64,000 nucleotides of DNA from Bacteroides sp. (lineage in GTDB: Bacteria; Bacteroidota; Bacteroidia; Bacteroidales; Muribaculaceae), in assembly GCA_014801535.1 (NCBI GenBank), contig JAAVEA010000026.1, positions 1 to 64,000 on the forward strand, given 5' to 3'. The notes below the pieces were generated by a model, which saw only the letters and a program-made list of their open reading frames with translations, was not told the origin of the DNA and ran no database searches. Below are positions 26,803-36,898 of this stretch, piece after piece. A program made the translations under genes and the position numbers. Each line of letters begins with the position of its first letter. Within the stretch, counting starts at the first letter, position 1.

Positions 26803-29370
26803 ATGAATAATAAATGCTTATCTGCCTTGCTCACACTCATGGTGACACTTCCCGCCGTCGGGAAAGTGATCACACCGGAGCAGGCATTGCAGCGGGTCAA
26901 AGCCGACTCTCCTGCTCTTATGGCAAAAGGGGCCGGAAAAGGCACGCCGCAATTGGTCTATACTGCCTTGACCGAGAAGGGCACACCCGGAGTATATATT
27001 TTCAACAACCCGGAAGGAAAAGGATTTGTGGCTCTCAGCGCTGACGATGCGGCACTCCCTTTGCTTGGGTATTCCGACAGATGGAATTTCACCAGCGATA
27101 ACCTACCTCCGCAATTGGAATGGTGGCTCTCGGAATATAGCCGACAGATTGAATATGCGCGTCAGAAAGGGATGACTTCCTCCCCTGCCTTCACACGCAA
27201 GATCTCTCGTTCGGGAGCCCGCGAACCGATAGCCCCGCAAATGAAAACAATGTGGGATCAGATTGCGCCATACAACAATCAATGCCCTCTAAGCGGGAAT
27301 GACCGCACCTGGACAGGATGCGTGGCCACAGCTATGGCGCAGGTGATGAAATATTGGGATTATCCCGAAAAAGGAACAGGCTCAATAACATATACTGTCG
27401 AAAGCCTTGAAAAAAAGGTGACGATGAATTTCGGTCTAAAGAAATTCGACTGGGAGAATATGCTCGACACATATATCGACGGTCAGTACACGCAGGAGCA
27501 GGCTGATGCCGTGGCCTACCTTATGAAAGCATGCGGTTACTCGGTAAAGATGGAATATTCCATGGATTCTTCCGGCGCACTGGCCATGAATATAGGTAAT
27601 GCCTTCAAGAAGTATTTCAATTATGACGGCAATCTTCTCTATACTCTGCGCGAATATTATTCTTCCGCAGAATGGGACGAAATGATGTATGATAATCTGA
27701 AGAATGTCGGTCCGGTGGTATATGGGGGAGGTTCGGCGCTCGGAGGAGGACACTCGTTCGTTTGCGACGGATATGACGGCGAAGGCCTCTATCATTTCAA
27801 CTGGGGATGGTCGGGAATGTCAGACGGTTATTTCTCTCTCGATGCCCTCAATCCGGATGCTCTCGGCACAGGAGGTGGATCCGGAGGAGGATATAATTTC
27901 ACTCAGGATGCAGTGTTCGGTATCCAGCCTCCCACAGGGAAACCGGTAGAGGAAAGACCTTTGTTCCTTACTCAGGAGGGGGAATTATCCGGTAGCCTTT
28001 CGGGAACGACTCTCTCGTTTTCACTCACCAATTCCGGAGAGCCTATGTGGGTAAACTATAACCCATCGACAATGTATCTGAAATTCGGAGCCATGTTTTA
28101 TCCTCAGGGTGATAATGCTGCTGAACCCGTATATCATGACATATCTTCCAAACGATTCTCCATACAGCCGGGCTATGGAACAAACTCCCAGGTATTGCGT
28201 CCGTCGGTCAATCTCTCTTCCATCAAATTAGACGATGGCACCTACAAGGTGGTTGTCGGAACTGTTGACGTGCCTCAGGGCACCACATCTTCAGCTACCG
28301 ACGGTGAGGGTTTTGTGGAAGTGAAACCGAGATATGGAATGGCCAACTATGTCACTCTGAAAGTTGAAAACGGTGTCTACTCCGTAAGCAGTGATCTTCT
28401 TGAGCCATTGAAACTGTCAGGTGAAATCATCGGCGACCTTTACTATGGAATGCTTACCAAGGTAAGAGTGACCGTTGAGAATCCTTCCGATGTGGAACGC
28501 ACAAGCGGATTCGCTCCCGTTTTCTGCGACAGCCAGGGTCCCGTACTTCTCGGAGAAAGCATTTATGTCTCCATCCCTCCGAAATCAAAAGTTACAAGGG
28601 AATGGACCACTTCGCTCAACCAGTATGTTACATTTATTGACCCCTTCCTTGATAAACCTCTCACATTCACTTTCTTCAATGAAGTGGACTACTCATTCTA
28701 TAATGATCTGTTCTCTGCCGAAGTGATTCTCAAATCCAATCCCGGCACACCCGTGATATATCTTGATTCTCCGTTGACAATCGAGAATTCTACAAAAGAA
28801 GGAAGCAATACCATCATTCACGACTGCCGCAATATTCATGTCACGGGATCTCTGTCAATCACTCGCGGCTTGTTTAATTATCCGGTGACGCTTCTTCTCG
28901 CCGTGCCATACAATAGTGAGCAGGTGGAGATTGTGAACTCAGTGAGTCAGGATATCTATATGTCGCCCGATTCTCCCGAGACTAAGACCGCGAAATATGA
29001 TTTAACCATGTCGTATCCTACGGCAGACCCTGAGCAGCAATATTATCTTGTCCTCGCCTATCAGGGTCCTTCGGGACTGGTTACACTCACCGGTATGACT
29101 CCGGTCAAATTTGCAGACATCTCGGGAATAGGTATGGTAGAAGCAGACAATAATTTCAGTGTCGTTTTCGACCGTAATGCGGGTGAGATAAGCGTCTCAG
29201 CCTCTGAGAATATTGCCGGATTAGACATATTCGATATTACCGGGCGCAAGGCTGACAAAAATATCATTATCGATGGAGCCAGAGCAACAGCTGCCGTTTC
29301 GGGAAGTGGAATCTTCCTGGTTACAGTCAGAGATGCTTCCGGAAATCGGAAAACATTTAAGGTAAACTGA
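26803..29370 (+). CDS. C10 family cysteine peptidase (streptopain-like) with T9SS-type tail
   Basis: Catalytic Cys in NDRTWTGCVATAMAQVMKYWDYP, His in GGGHSFVCDGYDGEGLYHFNWGWSGMSDGYF; N-terminal propeptide-like region; C-terminal LDIFDITGRKA...FLVTVRDASGNRKTFKVN. Confidence 0.94.
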   Translation: MNNKCLSALLTLMVTLPAVGKVITPEQALQRVKADSPALMAKGAGKGTPQLVYTALTEKGTPGVYIFNNPEGKGFVALSADDAALPLLGYSDRWNFTSDNLPPQLEWWLSEYSRQIEYARQKGMTSSPAFTRKISRSGAREPIAPQMKTMWDQIAPYNNQCPLSGNDRTWTGCVATAMAQVMKYWDYPEKGTGSITYTVESLEKKVTMNFGLKKFDWENMLDTYIDGQYTQEQADAVAYLMKACGYSVKMEYSMDSSGALAMNIGNAFKKYFNYDGNLLYTLREYYSSAEWDEMMYDNLKNVGPVVYGGGSALGGGHSFVCDGYDGEGLYHFNWGWSGMSDGYFSLDALNPDALGTGGGSGGGYNFTQDAVFGIQPPTGKPVEERPLFLTQEGELSGSLSGTTLSFSLTNSGEPMWVNYNPSTMYLKFGAMFYPQGDNAAEPVYHDISSKRFSIQPGYGTNSQVLRPSVNLSSIKLDDGTYKVVVGTVDVPQGTTSSATDGEGFVEVKPRYGMANYVTLKVENGVYSVSSDLLEPLKLSGEIIGDLYYGMLTKVRVTVENPSDVERTSGFAPVFCDSQGPVLLGESIYVSIPPKSKVTREWTTSLNQYVTFIDPFLDKPLTFTFFNEVDYSFYNDLFSAEVILKSNPGTPVIYLDSPLTIENSTKEGSNTIIHDCRNIHVTGSLSITRGLFNYPVTLLLAVPYNSEQVEIVNSVSQDIYMSPDSPETKTAKYDLTMSYPTADPEQQYYLVLAYQGPSGLVTLTGMTPVKFADISGIGMVEADNNFSVVFDRNAGEISVSASENIAGLDIFDITGRKADKNIIIDGARATAAVSGSGIFLVTVRDASGNRKTFKVN

Positions 29371-29447
29371 CAAAATTGCAAGTAGGTCAGAACACCTATT
29401 TACAAATTTACAAATAAGCCAATCACCACACTTCTAAAATTATATAT

Positions 29448-32400
29448 ATGAAAAGAACGTATATACTCGGTCTATTTCTGATGTTTCTTTTAGGGATAGG
29501 TTTTAATGCCTCCGCACTTAAAGTGACATTGGAATGGGACACCCCCGGAGCATTAAAGCTCCAGCTTGGATCTCTCTATGGCGAATTCGCCGAACTGAGC
29601 GAGGATCAGACTTCCTACACATGGGAAACCAACAGCTCCTACGGATATGTTTATGTATTTGCCGCCGACAACAACCGACTTATCGGAGCAAAGACGGAAG
29701 ATGGCTCAAAAACATTTTCAGTAGGGGGCACACCTCCGCGCATCACTTTGAATCTAACAAGTGCCGATGACGGGAAGACCGTAAAGATCGAAACCGCAAA
29801 ACTTGAACGCAACGACACTTTCTCAATAGATGTTGTTAACGGTCTTGTAAATATTCTTTCTGCGGAATTCAGTTCAGGCTATACTCTGGATCTGCAGAAA
29901 GGTCAGCACACTTATAATTTCAATGCGGACTATGACGATCCGCTGAAGATCTCGCTTACGGCTATCGATGCTGCATATAGCATTACTCTTAACGGCGAGC
30001 CTATCGCTAAAAATCAGTGGTATCCAAGATATGAGAATATCAATGTCAAATCAGGTGACATTATACGGATTCAAGTATACGAGAACAGTGCCGATGAACC
30101 CGGGGAATGTAAATTAACCGTAGAATATGGCAGCGGTATGGAAGGGTGCATATCAAATATCCGGGATGCTTCTTCCGAACGATGGTATTATCCGGAAGAG
30201 ATGCCCGATAACAGCCTCACCATGCTTGAGAACAGTGAAATCAGGGTTAATTTCGTAAAAGATGATTTCAATATCACCAAAGCATATCTCAATGGGAAAG
30301 ACATTTCCGATTCCATCATCACAAGCACTTTTGACGGAACTCAATCAGTGACTTTCACCGTTACCGAAGAAAACAACATATTCAAAGTTGACGGAACAAA
30401 AAAGGTTTATGGCGCGGTTGACTTCACAGGCTACATAATAAATGGAGAAGGCGTGGATTTCTCACTCTCTTATCAAGGAGAACCATTCTCCATTCCCGCA
30501 GGAGAGAGTGTGACTGAAGACATCGTCGTCACTCCCTCATTGACTATGCCGGCTTCCGAGACGAAGAAATATGTGATCCCTATTTCTGAAAAAAATGCAA
30601 AATTCTTCTTTGCTCCGAAAAAAGGTTACTACATCTCTTCTCTCTATACTCTCACCCCCGAGGGTATAATCGAACAGCATTCAGGCAACTCTTCAATGAC
30701 AGCCGATATAGATGGCACTACATTCTACATGACAGTTGAAAAACTTCCCGAGGAATATAATGCCAGATTAACGATAGTAGGCTCTGATTTCAACATGCGG
30801 ATAAGCTCTTCCTCTCCCTCTTCATCCAACTGGGGCAACCCTTCTTCTCCATCATATTCAACAACTCCCGGAGAAAGAGAGATAAGCTTTATTCCGGGCT
30901 ACGGCACTCCCCTTGTTTTCGGATTCAGCACTGACGGCAATCGCAACCCCGCTCTATATCTTGATGGCGGAGAAGTTCAAGGCACTGAAAACTCCGACAG
31001 TGGTGCAATAGAATATTACATCACACCTTATAGCCCCTCGGCCGATGATTCTGTTCCGGCAGGATCACAATCAGTGATAAATGTTTATAACTCGGCCTCC
31101 GAACGTCCTCAGATGTCTGGAGCTTCTCTCGAACTCGGAGAAGGAGCCGATGCCGGATTCTTCTATAGTCCGGTGCTTCACAAAGCCAATCCGGAAGGAC
31201 AGGCCGTGATTTCAGGCACACAATTTATTGTCAGACCTTCTTCTCCGGAAATGGTCGTGATATACAAAAATGAAATCATGGCTCTTGATGAAAATGGCGA
31301 ATTTGTGTTCAGTGCAACAGGAAACGCCCGTAACAACATTGTGAAAGTAGTGACGGCCGAATCTGCTGATATCAAATATGAGCTTACACCCGCTCCGGAT
31401 TCAACTGTTGAAACCCTCGATGAGATTACCATTAGTTTCCCTGATGCCGAGAAAGTGGAATTCACAGGTGAATTTTATTCATTCGTGCTTAGAAGCGGCG
31501 GATATTTCGCCGTGCCTGGATTGAATTGCGAGAAAGATGATTCCGCTAAAGTTCCGACTTTCCATCTTACAATTCCCGAAGGTGTCGTGACTCCGGTAGG
31601 TGATTATTCGCTGATTATTGAAGAAGGAACCTTCAATGTCGACGGAATCCCGTCTCCCGAGATCCGTGCAAGCTTTACCCTTGATCGTGAATCCCCGACT
31701 GACTATATCGTTTCGCCCGAAAAAACCATTGTCTATCAGGACTACGGATTTGATTTCGCTATCGTATTCGATGTGTCAACTACTGTGGGATGGACATTCG
31801 ATTATTCTAAATTCCATCTGTCGTTCGATAACACACCTCTGACTCCCACTACTGACTATGCAATGTTCAGCGAAACCAACATGCTAATGTTCCAGGTTAC
31901 AAACAAGGAGTATCTCAAGGAGGGTCATCTTGTACTTGAAATCGAGGCCGACGCCTTCAAACTCGGCTCCACTCCCTCGCCGGCCATATCAGCAGAATGG
32001 GACGTTGTGGCTCCAAAGACTTTTGCAGTTGAGGTTTCAACCAAGAATCCGGCTGACGAAAACGGATATGTCAACGATCTCTCGGAGATATATGTCGTGT
32101 TCCCGGAAGCCACAAGTGGTGAAGTCTTCATGGGAAGCGCCGCATTCCTGCATTCACGCGACTACAGCTACGGTCAGACCGCTGTCATCTCTATAGATGA
32201 GAACTATAAACCAGGAGTAAAAGTGGTTCTTACTTTCGATCCGGCTCCCAATAAGGAGGGTGAATACAATCTATCGATGCATACAGGCGCAATCACTCTC
32301 GACGGCACATTCGAGTCTCCCGGTGTCGACGAGTCATTCCTGTTCGACAAAGAATCGGGCATATGTACGGCATTTGCCGATCAGAACGGAAATGTAACCG

Positions 32401-32510
32401 TATTCACAACCGACGGAAAAGTCGTGCTTAACAATGTTCCGTCAGATCAACTCAGAAATCTTGAAAACGGCATATACATAATAAATGGAAAGAAAACTAT
32501 TGTAAAGTAA
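29448..32510 (+). CDS. Secreted multidomain protein with T9SS-type tail, paralogous in modules to 24914..26635
   Basis: Signal peptide; modules YELTPAPDSTVETLDEITISFP...IIEEGTFNVDGIPSPEIRASF; C-terminal VTVFTTDGKVVLNNV...NLENGIYIINGKKTIVK. Confidence 0.84.
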   Translation: MKRTYILGLFLMFLLGIGFNASALKVTLEWDTPGALKLQLGSLYGEFAELSEDQTSYTWETNSSYGYVYVFAADNNRLIGAKTEDGSKTFSVGGTPPRITLNLTSADDGKTVKIETAKLERNDTFSIDVVNGLVNILSAEFSSGYTLDLQKGQHTYNFNADYDDPLKISLTAIDAAYSITLNGEPIAKNQWYPRYENINVKSGDIIRIQVYENSADEPGECKLTVEYGSGMEGCISNIRDASSERWYYPEEMPDNSLTMLENSEIRVNFVKDDFNITKAYLNGKDISDSIITSTFDGTQSVTFTVTEENNIFKVDGTKKVYGAVDFTGYIINGEGVDFSLSYQGEPFSIPAGESVTEDIVVTPSLTMPASETKKYVIPISEKNAKFFFAPKKGYYISSLYTLTPEGIIEQHSGNSSMTADIDGTTFYMTVEKLPEEYNARLTIVGSDFNMRISSSSPSSSNWGNPSSPSYSTTPGEREISFIPGYGTPLVFGFSTDGNRNPALYLDGGEVQGTENSDSGAIEYYITPYSPSADDSVPAGSQSVINVYNSASERPQMSGASLELGEGADAGFFYSPVLHKANPEGQAVISGTQFIVRPSSPEMVVIYKNEIMALDENGEFVFSATGNARNNIVKVVTAESADIKYELTPAPDSTVETLDEITISFPDAEKVEFTGEFYSFVLRSGGYFAVPGLNCEKDDSAKVPTFHLTIPEGVVTPVGDYSLIIEEGTFNVDGIPSPEIRASFTLDRESPTDYIVSPEKTIVYQDYGFDFAIVFDVSTTVGWTFDYSKFHLSFDNTPLTPTTDYAMFSETNMLMFQVTNKEYLKEGHLVLEIEADAFKLGSTPSPAISAEWDVVAPKTFAVEVSTKNPADENGYVNDLSEIYVVFPEATSGEVFMGSAAFLHSRDYSYGQTAVISIDENYKPGVKVVLTFDPAPNKEGEYNLSMHTGAITLDGTFESPGVDESFLFDKESGICTAFADQNGNVTVFTTDGKVVLNNVPSDQLRNLENGIYIINGKKTIVK

Positions 32511-32540
32511 CTGTTAATTCATCTTGATTTATTTATCGGG

Positions 32541-32572
32541 AAGGCCGTTTCATACGAAACGGTCTTCTTTCT
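32541..32572 (+). terminator. Intrinsic terminator
   Basis: AAGGCCGTTT-catacg-AAACGGTCTT followed by ctttctttt. Confidence 0.75.
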
Positions 32573-32616
32573 TTTCTATCTTTTCAATCATTTTTATCTT
32601 TTTTTGCACGCAATAA

Positions 32617-32648
32617 TTTGGAAATTCAGAATAGGCTGTGTAATTTTG
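32617..32648 (+). promoter_or_regulatory. Bacteroidetes-type promoter for pyrE
   Basis: TTTG (32617-32620), 20-nt spacer, TAATTTTG (32641-32648). Confidence 0.78.
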
Positions 32649-32724
32649 TTGTTTGTTAGCGAGGGAAACGAAAAAAGAAATACTCAAAACTTCTCACCCT
32701 CCAACACATTTAAACGAGTTCAAT

Positions 32725-33378
32725 ATGAAAAAACCTGAACGTCTTTTAGCCGAAAAATTCCTTCAAGTGAGTGCAATAAAACTTCAACCCGATATCCCTT
32801 TCGTATGGGGTTCAGGGTGGAACTCACCATTATATAACGATCATCGCCGCATCCTCTCCTATCCCGATCTTCGCAATCAGGTGAAGGTAATAATCGCCAA
32901 GACAATAATCGAAAAATTCCCCGAGACTCAAGCAATAGCAAGCGTTTCGACTGGCGCTATACCTTTGGGCACTCTCGTGGCCGATACATTAGGACTCCCC
33001 TTCTGTTATGTGAGGGAAACACCGAAAGATCACGGATTGGAAAATCAGATTGAAGGCAATCTCAAACCCGGATGGAAAGTGGTGCTTATTGAAGATCTCA
33101 TAACTACCGGAGCCAACTCGGTGCGCGCCAAAGACGCCGTTGAAAATGCCGGGTGCGAGGCTCTGGGGCTTATCTCTATTTTCAGTTATGAGTTCCCTAT
33201 GTCGGTGAAACGCCTCAAGGATGCCGATCTACGGTCAATATCACTGATAAACTACGCTGATATGCTTGATGCCGCCGTGGAGATGGAATATATCCGTCCG
33301 CGCGACCTTGACACGATTGAAGAATGGCGCCAGGATCCTTCAAACTGGGTGCCGGCTCCCATACAGACAAAATTCTAA
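32725..33378 (+). CDS. pyrE: Orotate phosphoribosyltransferase
   Basis: VLIEDLITTGANSVRAKDAVENAGCEALG; YVRETPKDHGLENQIEG; start at MKKPERLLAEKF preferred over upstream 32653. Confidence 0.94.
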   Translation: MKKPERLLAEKFLQVSAIKLQPDIPFVWGSGWNSPLYNDHRRILSYPDLRNQVKVIIAKTIIEKFPETQAIASVSTGAIPLGTLVADTLGLPFCYVRETPKDHGLENQIEGNLKPGWKVVLIEDLITTGANSVRAKDAVENAGCEALGLISIFSYEFPMSVKRLKDADLRSISLINYADMLDAAVEMEYIRPRDLDTIEEWRQDPSNWVPAPIQTKF

Positions 33379-33387
33379 TTTAAAACG

Positions 33388-33822
33388 ATGGCTGAATATA
33401 AAAGTGCGGAAACTCCCGTCAAAGCATCCGCAGATGCTGTTTTCAACAAGCTTTCAAACCTCGAAGGCCTTAAAGATTTGCTAAGCCGTGTGCCTGAAGA
33501 GCAGGTGCCGGCCGATCAACGTGATTTGTTCAATCAGATTCAGATCACACCCGACACCATCTCTTTCCCTGCCGGACCTGTGGGTAACCTGACTCTTCAG
33601 CTCACAGAAACTGTAAAACCCACCTTCATCAAGCTCGAAGGTGCGGGCACACCAGTGCCGATGGCGCTGATATTACATATATATCCCTCTACGGAGGTAT
33701 CTTGTTCGGTGCAGGTTGAGATTGACCTGCAGATTCCTGCCATGCTTAAACCTATGGTAAGCGGTCCGATCAACAAGATGGTGAGCCAGTTTGCCGATAT
33801 GCTCCGCAATCTTCCTTTCTGA
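33388..33822 (+). CDS. SRPBCC-family protein
   Basis: SAETPVKASADAVFNKLSNLEGLKDLL..., START/SRPBCC-like size and pattern. Confidence 0.75.
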   Translation: MAEYKSAETPVKASADAVFNKLSNLEGLKDLLSRVPEEQVPADQRDLFNQIQITPDTISFPAGPVGNLTLQLTETVKPTFIKLEGAGTPVPMALILHIYPSTEVSCSVQVEIDLQIPAMLKPMVSGPINKMVSQFADMLRNLPF

Positions 33823-33841
33823 TAACCTGATGCCATAAAAT

Positions 33842-34357
33842 ATGAATATAAGGAATCTGAAATTATTCTCTTTAGTCATCTCTGCCATTGTGTGTATATT
33901 GCTTTCAGGATGTAACACCAATGACGATGATCGGATTCCAAATATGGCCGTAAGTATAAATCTATCGGATGCCGGGCTCTGGAACCGCTTTGGGGTTTCA
34001 GGGTTCGGCATTCCTCAATATTTCATCAAGAATCTTCAGCAACCGGCCGGATTCTCTTATCTCGACCGGTCGCGGACCGGCTATGGCGGCGTCCTGCTCA
34101 TAAATGGATTCGACTATCGCATAAATGAGGTCGCACCACTCGCCTATGATCTGGCTTGTCCGGTGGAAAGGGATGCCAATATACGGGTGACGGTTGATCC
34201 GGATACGTTTGAAGCCATATGTCAGGAGTGCGGATCCAAATACGACGTAACAATGGGTGCCGGTGCTCCTATCTCAGGGCAGGCAGCCTCCGATCACTAC
34301 GCATTAAGGCAATACAACTGCGTCGCAAATGGACAAGGCTACATCATAGTTAATTGA
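33842..34357 (+). CDS. Lipoprotein with Rieske-like domain lacking canonical ligands
   Basis: Lipobox LLSGC; Rieske-like ACPVERD...AICQECGSKYDVTMGAGAPISGQA. Confidence 0.6.
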   Translation: MNIRNLKLFSLVISAIVCILLSGCNTNDDDRIPNMAVSINLSDAGLWNRFGVSGFGIPQYFIKNLQQPAGFSYLDRSRTGYGGVLLINGFDYRINEVAPLAYDLACPVERDANIRVTVDPDTFEAICQECGSKYDVTMGAGAPISGQAASDHYALRQYNCVANGQGYIIVN

Positions 34358-34403
34358 AAGGAACGCCTGCCAATAACGTCCACTACGCCTAAAAAGAAAT
34401 AAA

Positions 34404-36068
34404 ATGAATTTCATTGAAGGGATAATCTACATGATATGGAGAGGAATAGCCATCGGTGTAATCATTTCGGCACCGATGGGGCCTGTCGGTATCCTCTGTG
34501 TGCAACGCACACTTGAGAAAGGACGCCGCACCGGCTTCTTCACAGGCATTGGAGCTACCATTTCCGATATGTTCTATTGTCTCCTCACAGGATTCGGTCT
34601 ATCTTTTATCGAGGAATTTCTTACACGCAACCACGACATAATACAGCTTATCGGTTCGGTGGTGCTTATCGGATTCGGAATTTACCTTTTCAAATCCAAC
34701 CCCTCCAGAAAACTCAGGAAACCGGATGAAGGGATTTCCGATAAGCGCAACATTCTTAACGGCTTCCTTTTCACTTTCTCAAATCCATTGATTATTTTCC
34801 TAATAATCGGACTTTTCGCACGCTTCAATTTCTTCATGCCCGAGATTAAATTCTATCATTATGTGATAGGTTTTCTATCAATAGCCGCCGGTGCGCTGTT
34901 ATGGTGGTGGGTAGTGACTTTCTTTGTAGCGAAACTCCGGTCTCACTTCAATCTCAGATCAATGTGGCTGATCAATAAAATCATAGGATCCATCATATTC
35001 ATCTTCGCAATAGTAGGAATCGTGACCGCTGTGACAGCAATGTGCGCTGCAGCTTCAACAAAGCCGGCTGCAACAGCGCCGCAACCCCTTTATCTTAATT
35101 CGGTAAGGGGATTCGGCGAATACCGGAATGCCAATGATTCTACACTTATAATAACCGCTTCTGAAGATAATACTGTATTCGATCTCATATCAGTAGCCGC
35201 ATCCCCCCGAATGAATATATCTTTTCGAGGGTCGAACCTCCACAATGCCGCAGCAAAAGGATACCGGTTTACAGGAAAAAACGGAAAGAACAGGGTCAGG
35301 CATCCGGCATGGGGAATAATAATCTCCGACCGTTACGGCAGAGGCGATACAATATCAATAAAGACAGAAGACAGTCCTACCGAAGAAACATATCTCACCA
35401 CTTCCGTCAAGTTCAGACTCGGGAAGGAGGGACCGGAGAAATATATTTCGGAAGGAATGGATTTCTTTACCGGTCCGAACGCCTTTCTGATTTCATTTGA
35501 TCAGGGACGGTGCTCTTTTATGGGTGGCAACAGAGATTACAAGCCGATACTTTCATGGGATTCTGAGATCGAACAACCGGATAGTATCGGCTTTTTTGTA
35601 TCTCCGGGAGCGAAACTGCAGATTGAAGATATAGCTATCGAATATCCGGCTCCCGGTTTCACTTCCGTTGCTTCGGAATTTTCCAATCCGGATTTGCTTC
35701 ATTCCTATCTCATACGCTCCACCGATCCAAGAGAAGGGATCTGGAAAGTGTTTGACAGAAGTCTTGAAGAAAACCTTCTCCGTATGGGAGGCGAATACAC
35801 CGTAGCGATCATACGCAATGCCGAAGGTTATGAAATGTATTATCTCGACGGCGCTAAAACCCGGTCTGACATCTGGAAACCGGGGATGCTGAAAGCGCGT
35901 CTCTCAAATAGCGGATTTCCCGACATCTTTGATGTGACATGGGTAGATGCAACAGGAGAGACTCTTGCTAAAGACATTAAAGCCCGCTATGAGTCTCCCC
36001 TATTCACATTCATGTTTCCATATCAATCCTCAACTTTACGGCTAAGGAAAATCACTTATTCCCGGTAA
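34404..36068 (+). CDS. LysE-family transporter fused to a C-terminal beta-rich domain
   Basis: N-terminal GVIISAPMGPVGILCVQRTLEKGRRTGFFTGIGATISDMFY, TM segments; then ~340-aa non-TM region in one ORF. Confidence 0.8.
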   Translation: MNFIEGIIYMIWRGIAIGVIISAPMGPVGILCVQRTLEKGRRTGFFTGIGATISDMFYCLLTGFGLSFIEEFLTRNHDIIQLIGSVVLIGFGIYLFKSNPSRKLRKPDEGISDKRNILNGFLFTFSNPLIIFLIIGLFARFNFFMPEIKFYHYVIGFLSIAAGALLWWWVVTFFVAKLRSHFNLRSMWLINKIIGSIIFIFAIVGIVTAVTAMCAAASTKPAATAPQPLYLNSVRGFGEYRNANDSTLIITASEDNTVFDLISVAASPRMNISFRGSNLHNAAAKGYRFTGKNGKNRVRHPAWGIIISDRYGRGDTISIKTEDSPTEETYLTTSVKFRLGKEGPEKYISEGMDFFTGPNAFLISFDQGRCSFMGGNRDYKPILSWDSEIEQPDSIGFFVSPGAKLQIEDIAIEYPAPGFTSVASEFSNPDLLHSYLIRSTDPREGIWKVFDRSLEENLLRMGGEYTVAIIRNAEGYEMYYLDGAKTRSDIWKPGMLKARLSNSGFPDIFDVTWVDATGETLAKDIKARYESPLFTFMFPYQSSTLRLRKITYSR

Positions 36069-36855
36069 GTATAAACATACCTTCTTTGCTAAGTATATCT
36101 AAAATATCATCAATCGGAACATCAATCTTTATTATTCCCTCCGAATAAGGGGCGATTGAATAGGGATTGAAACTGAAAAGAAGCCCGTCAGACGTAATGG
36201 CGAAAGCCTTAGGTATCTCCAACTCCTCCGGTTTGACGAGCAGCTGAATATTCTCCTCTTTAACCTTCTCACGCAACACAGCAGTAAGCTTATCTTCATA
36301 TCCGGGATTCATCAGATCGGAAAGATTTATGATCTTTCCATTGGTAAGGTTATAATTCACATAACCTGTGAAACGGTTGCCGTGAGCCGCATGATAGGCG
36401 TATGTCTCGCGGTCTATCTCCCAAACCACCACTCTCGGTGTGAGCAACGTGGTAGAAAGCGATGTGTAGACGAAACCACAGTTCAGAATCGAATCAGGAA
36501 TATTATATACCCTGATCATGGAATCGGGCATCAACGGAGCCGGGCGTCCCTCGTCATCACTCACCAGCAGGGCCATACGCATCAGCGAATCGCGCAGCAT
36601 ACCCGCACCTCCAGTTCCAAGATCGCGTGGCAAAACTCCTTCCGACACATATCTTACATAGCGCTCACCATCGGAAGCACGTGTATCGGAATCCTCATAT
36701 TCCCCCATCCTTTCAAATTTATAGGATTCGAAACTGAGGTTTTCAACCACTGTCTCATCTTTTGAATTCTCTTTTTCTCTCTTCTCTTTTGTGCCGCAGG
36801 CGCCCATTACCAAAAGCAGCCCCATCATGGCGACACTAAAAATTTTCTTTTTCAT
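36052..36855 (-). CDS. RsiV/DUF3298-like lipoprotein
   Basis: Lipobox in VMGACGTKE; NLTNGKIINLSDLMNPGYEDKL...FSFNPYSIAPYSEGIIKIDVPIDDI; start at MKKKIFSV. Confidence 0.8.
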   Translation of the reverse strand: MKKKIFSVAMMGLLLVMGACGTKEKREKENSKDETVVENLSFESYKFERMGEYEDSDTRASDGERYVRYVSEGVLPRDLGTGGAGMLRDSLMRMALLVSDDEGRPAPLMPDSMIRVYNIPDSILNCGFVYTSLSTTLLTPRVVVWEIDRETYAYHAAHGNRFTGYVNYNLTNGKIINLSDLMNPGYEDKLTAVLREKVKEENIQLLVKPEELEIPKAFAITSDGLLFSFNPYSIAPYSEGIIKIDVPIDDILDILSKEGMFILTGNK

Positions 36856-36898
36856 ATCTTCTCTTTCTGAGCAATATACCTGATAAACATTTTTCGGA

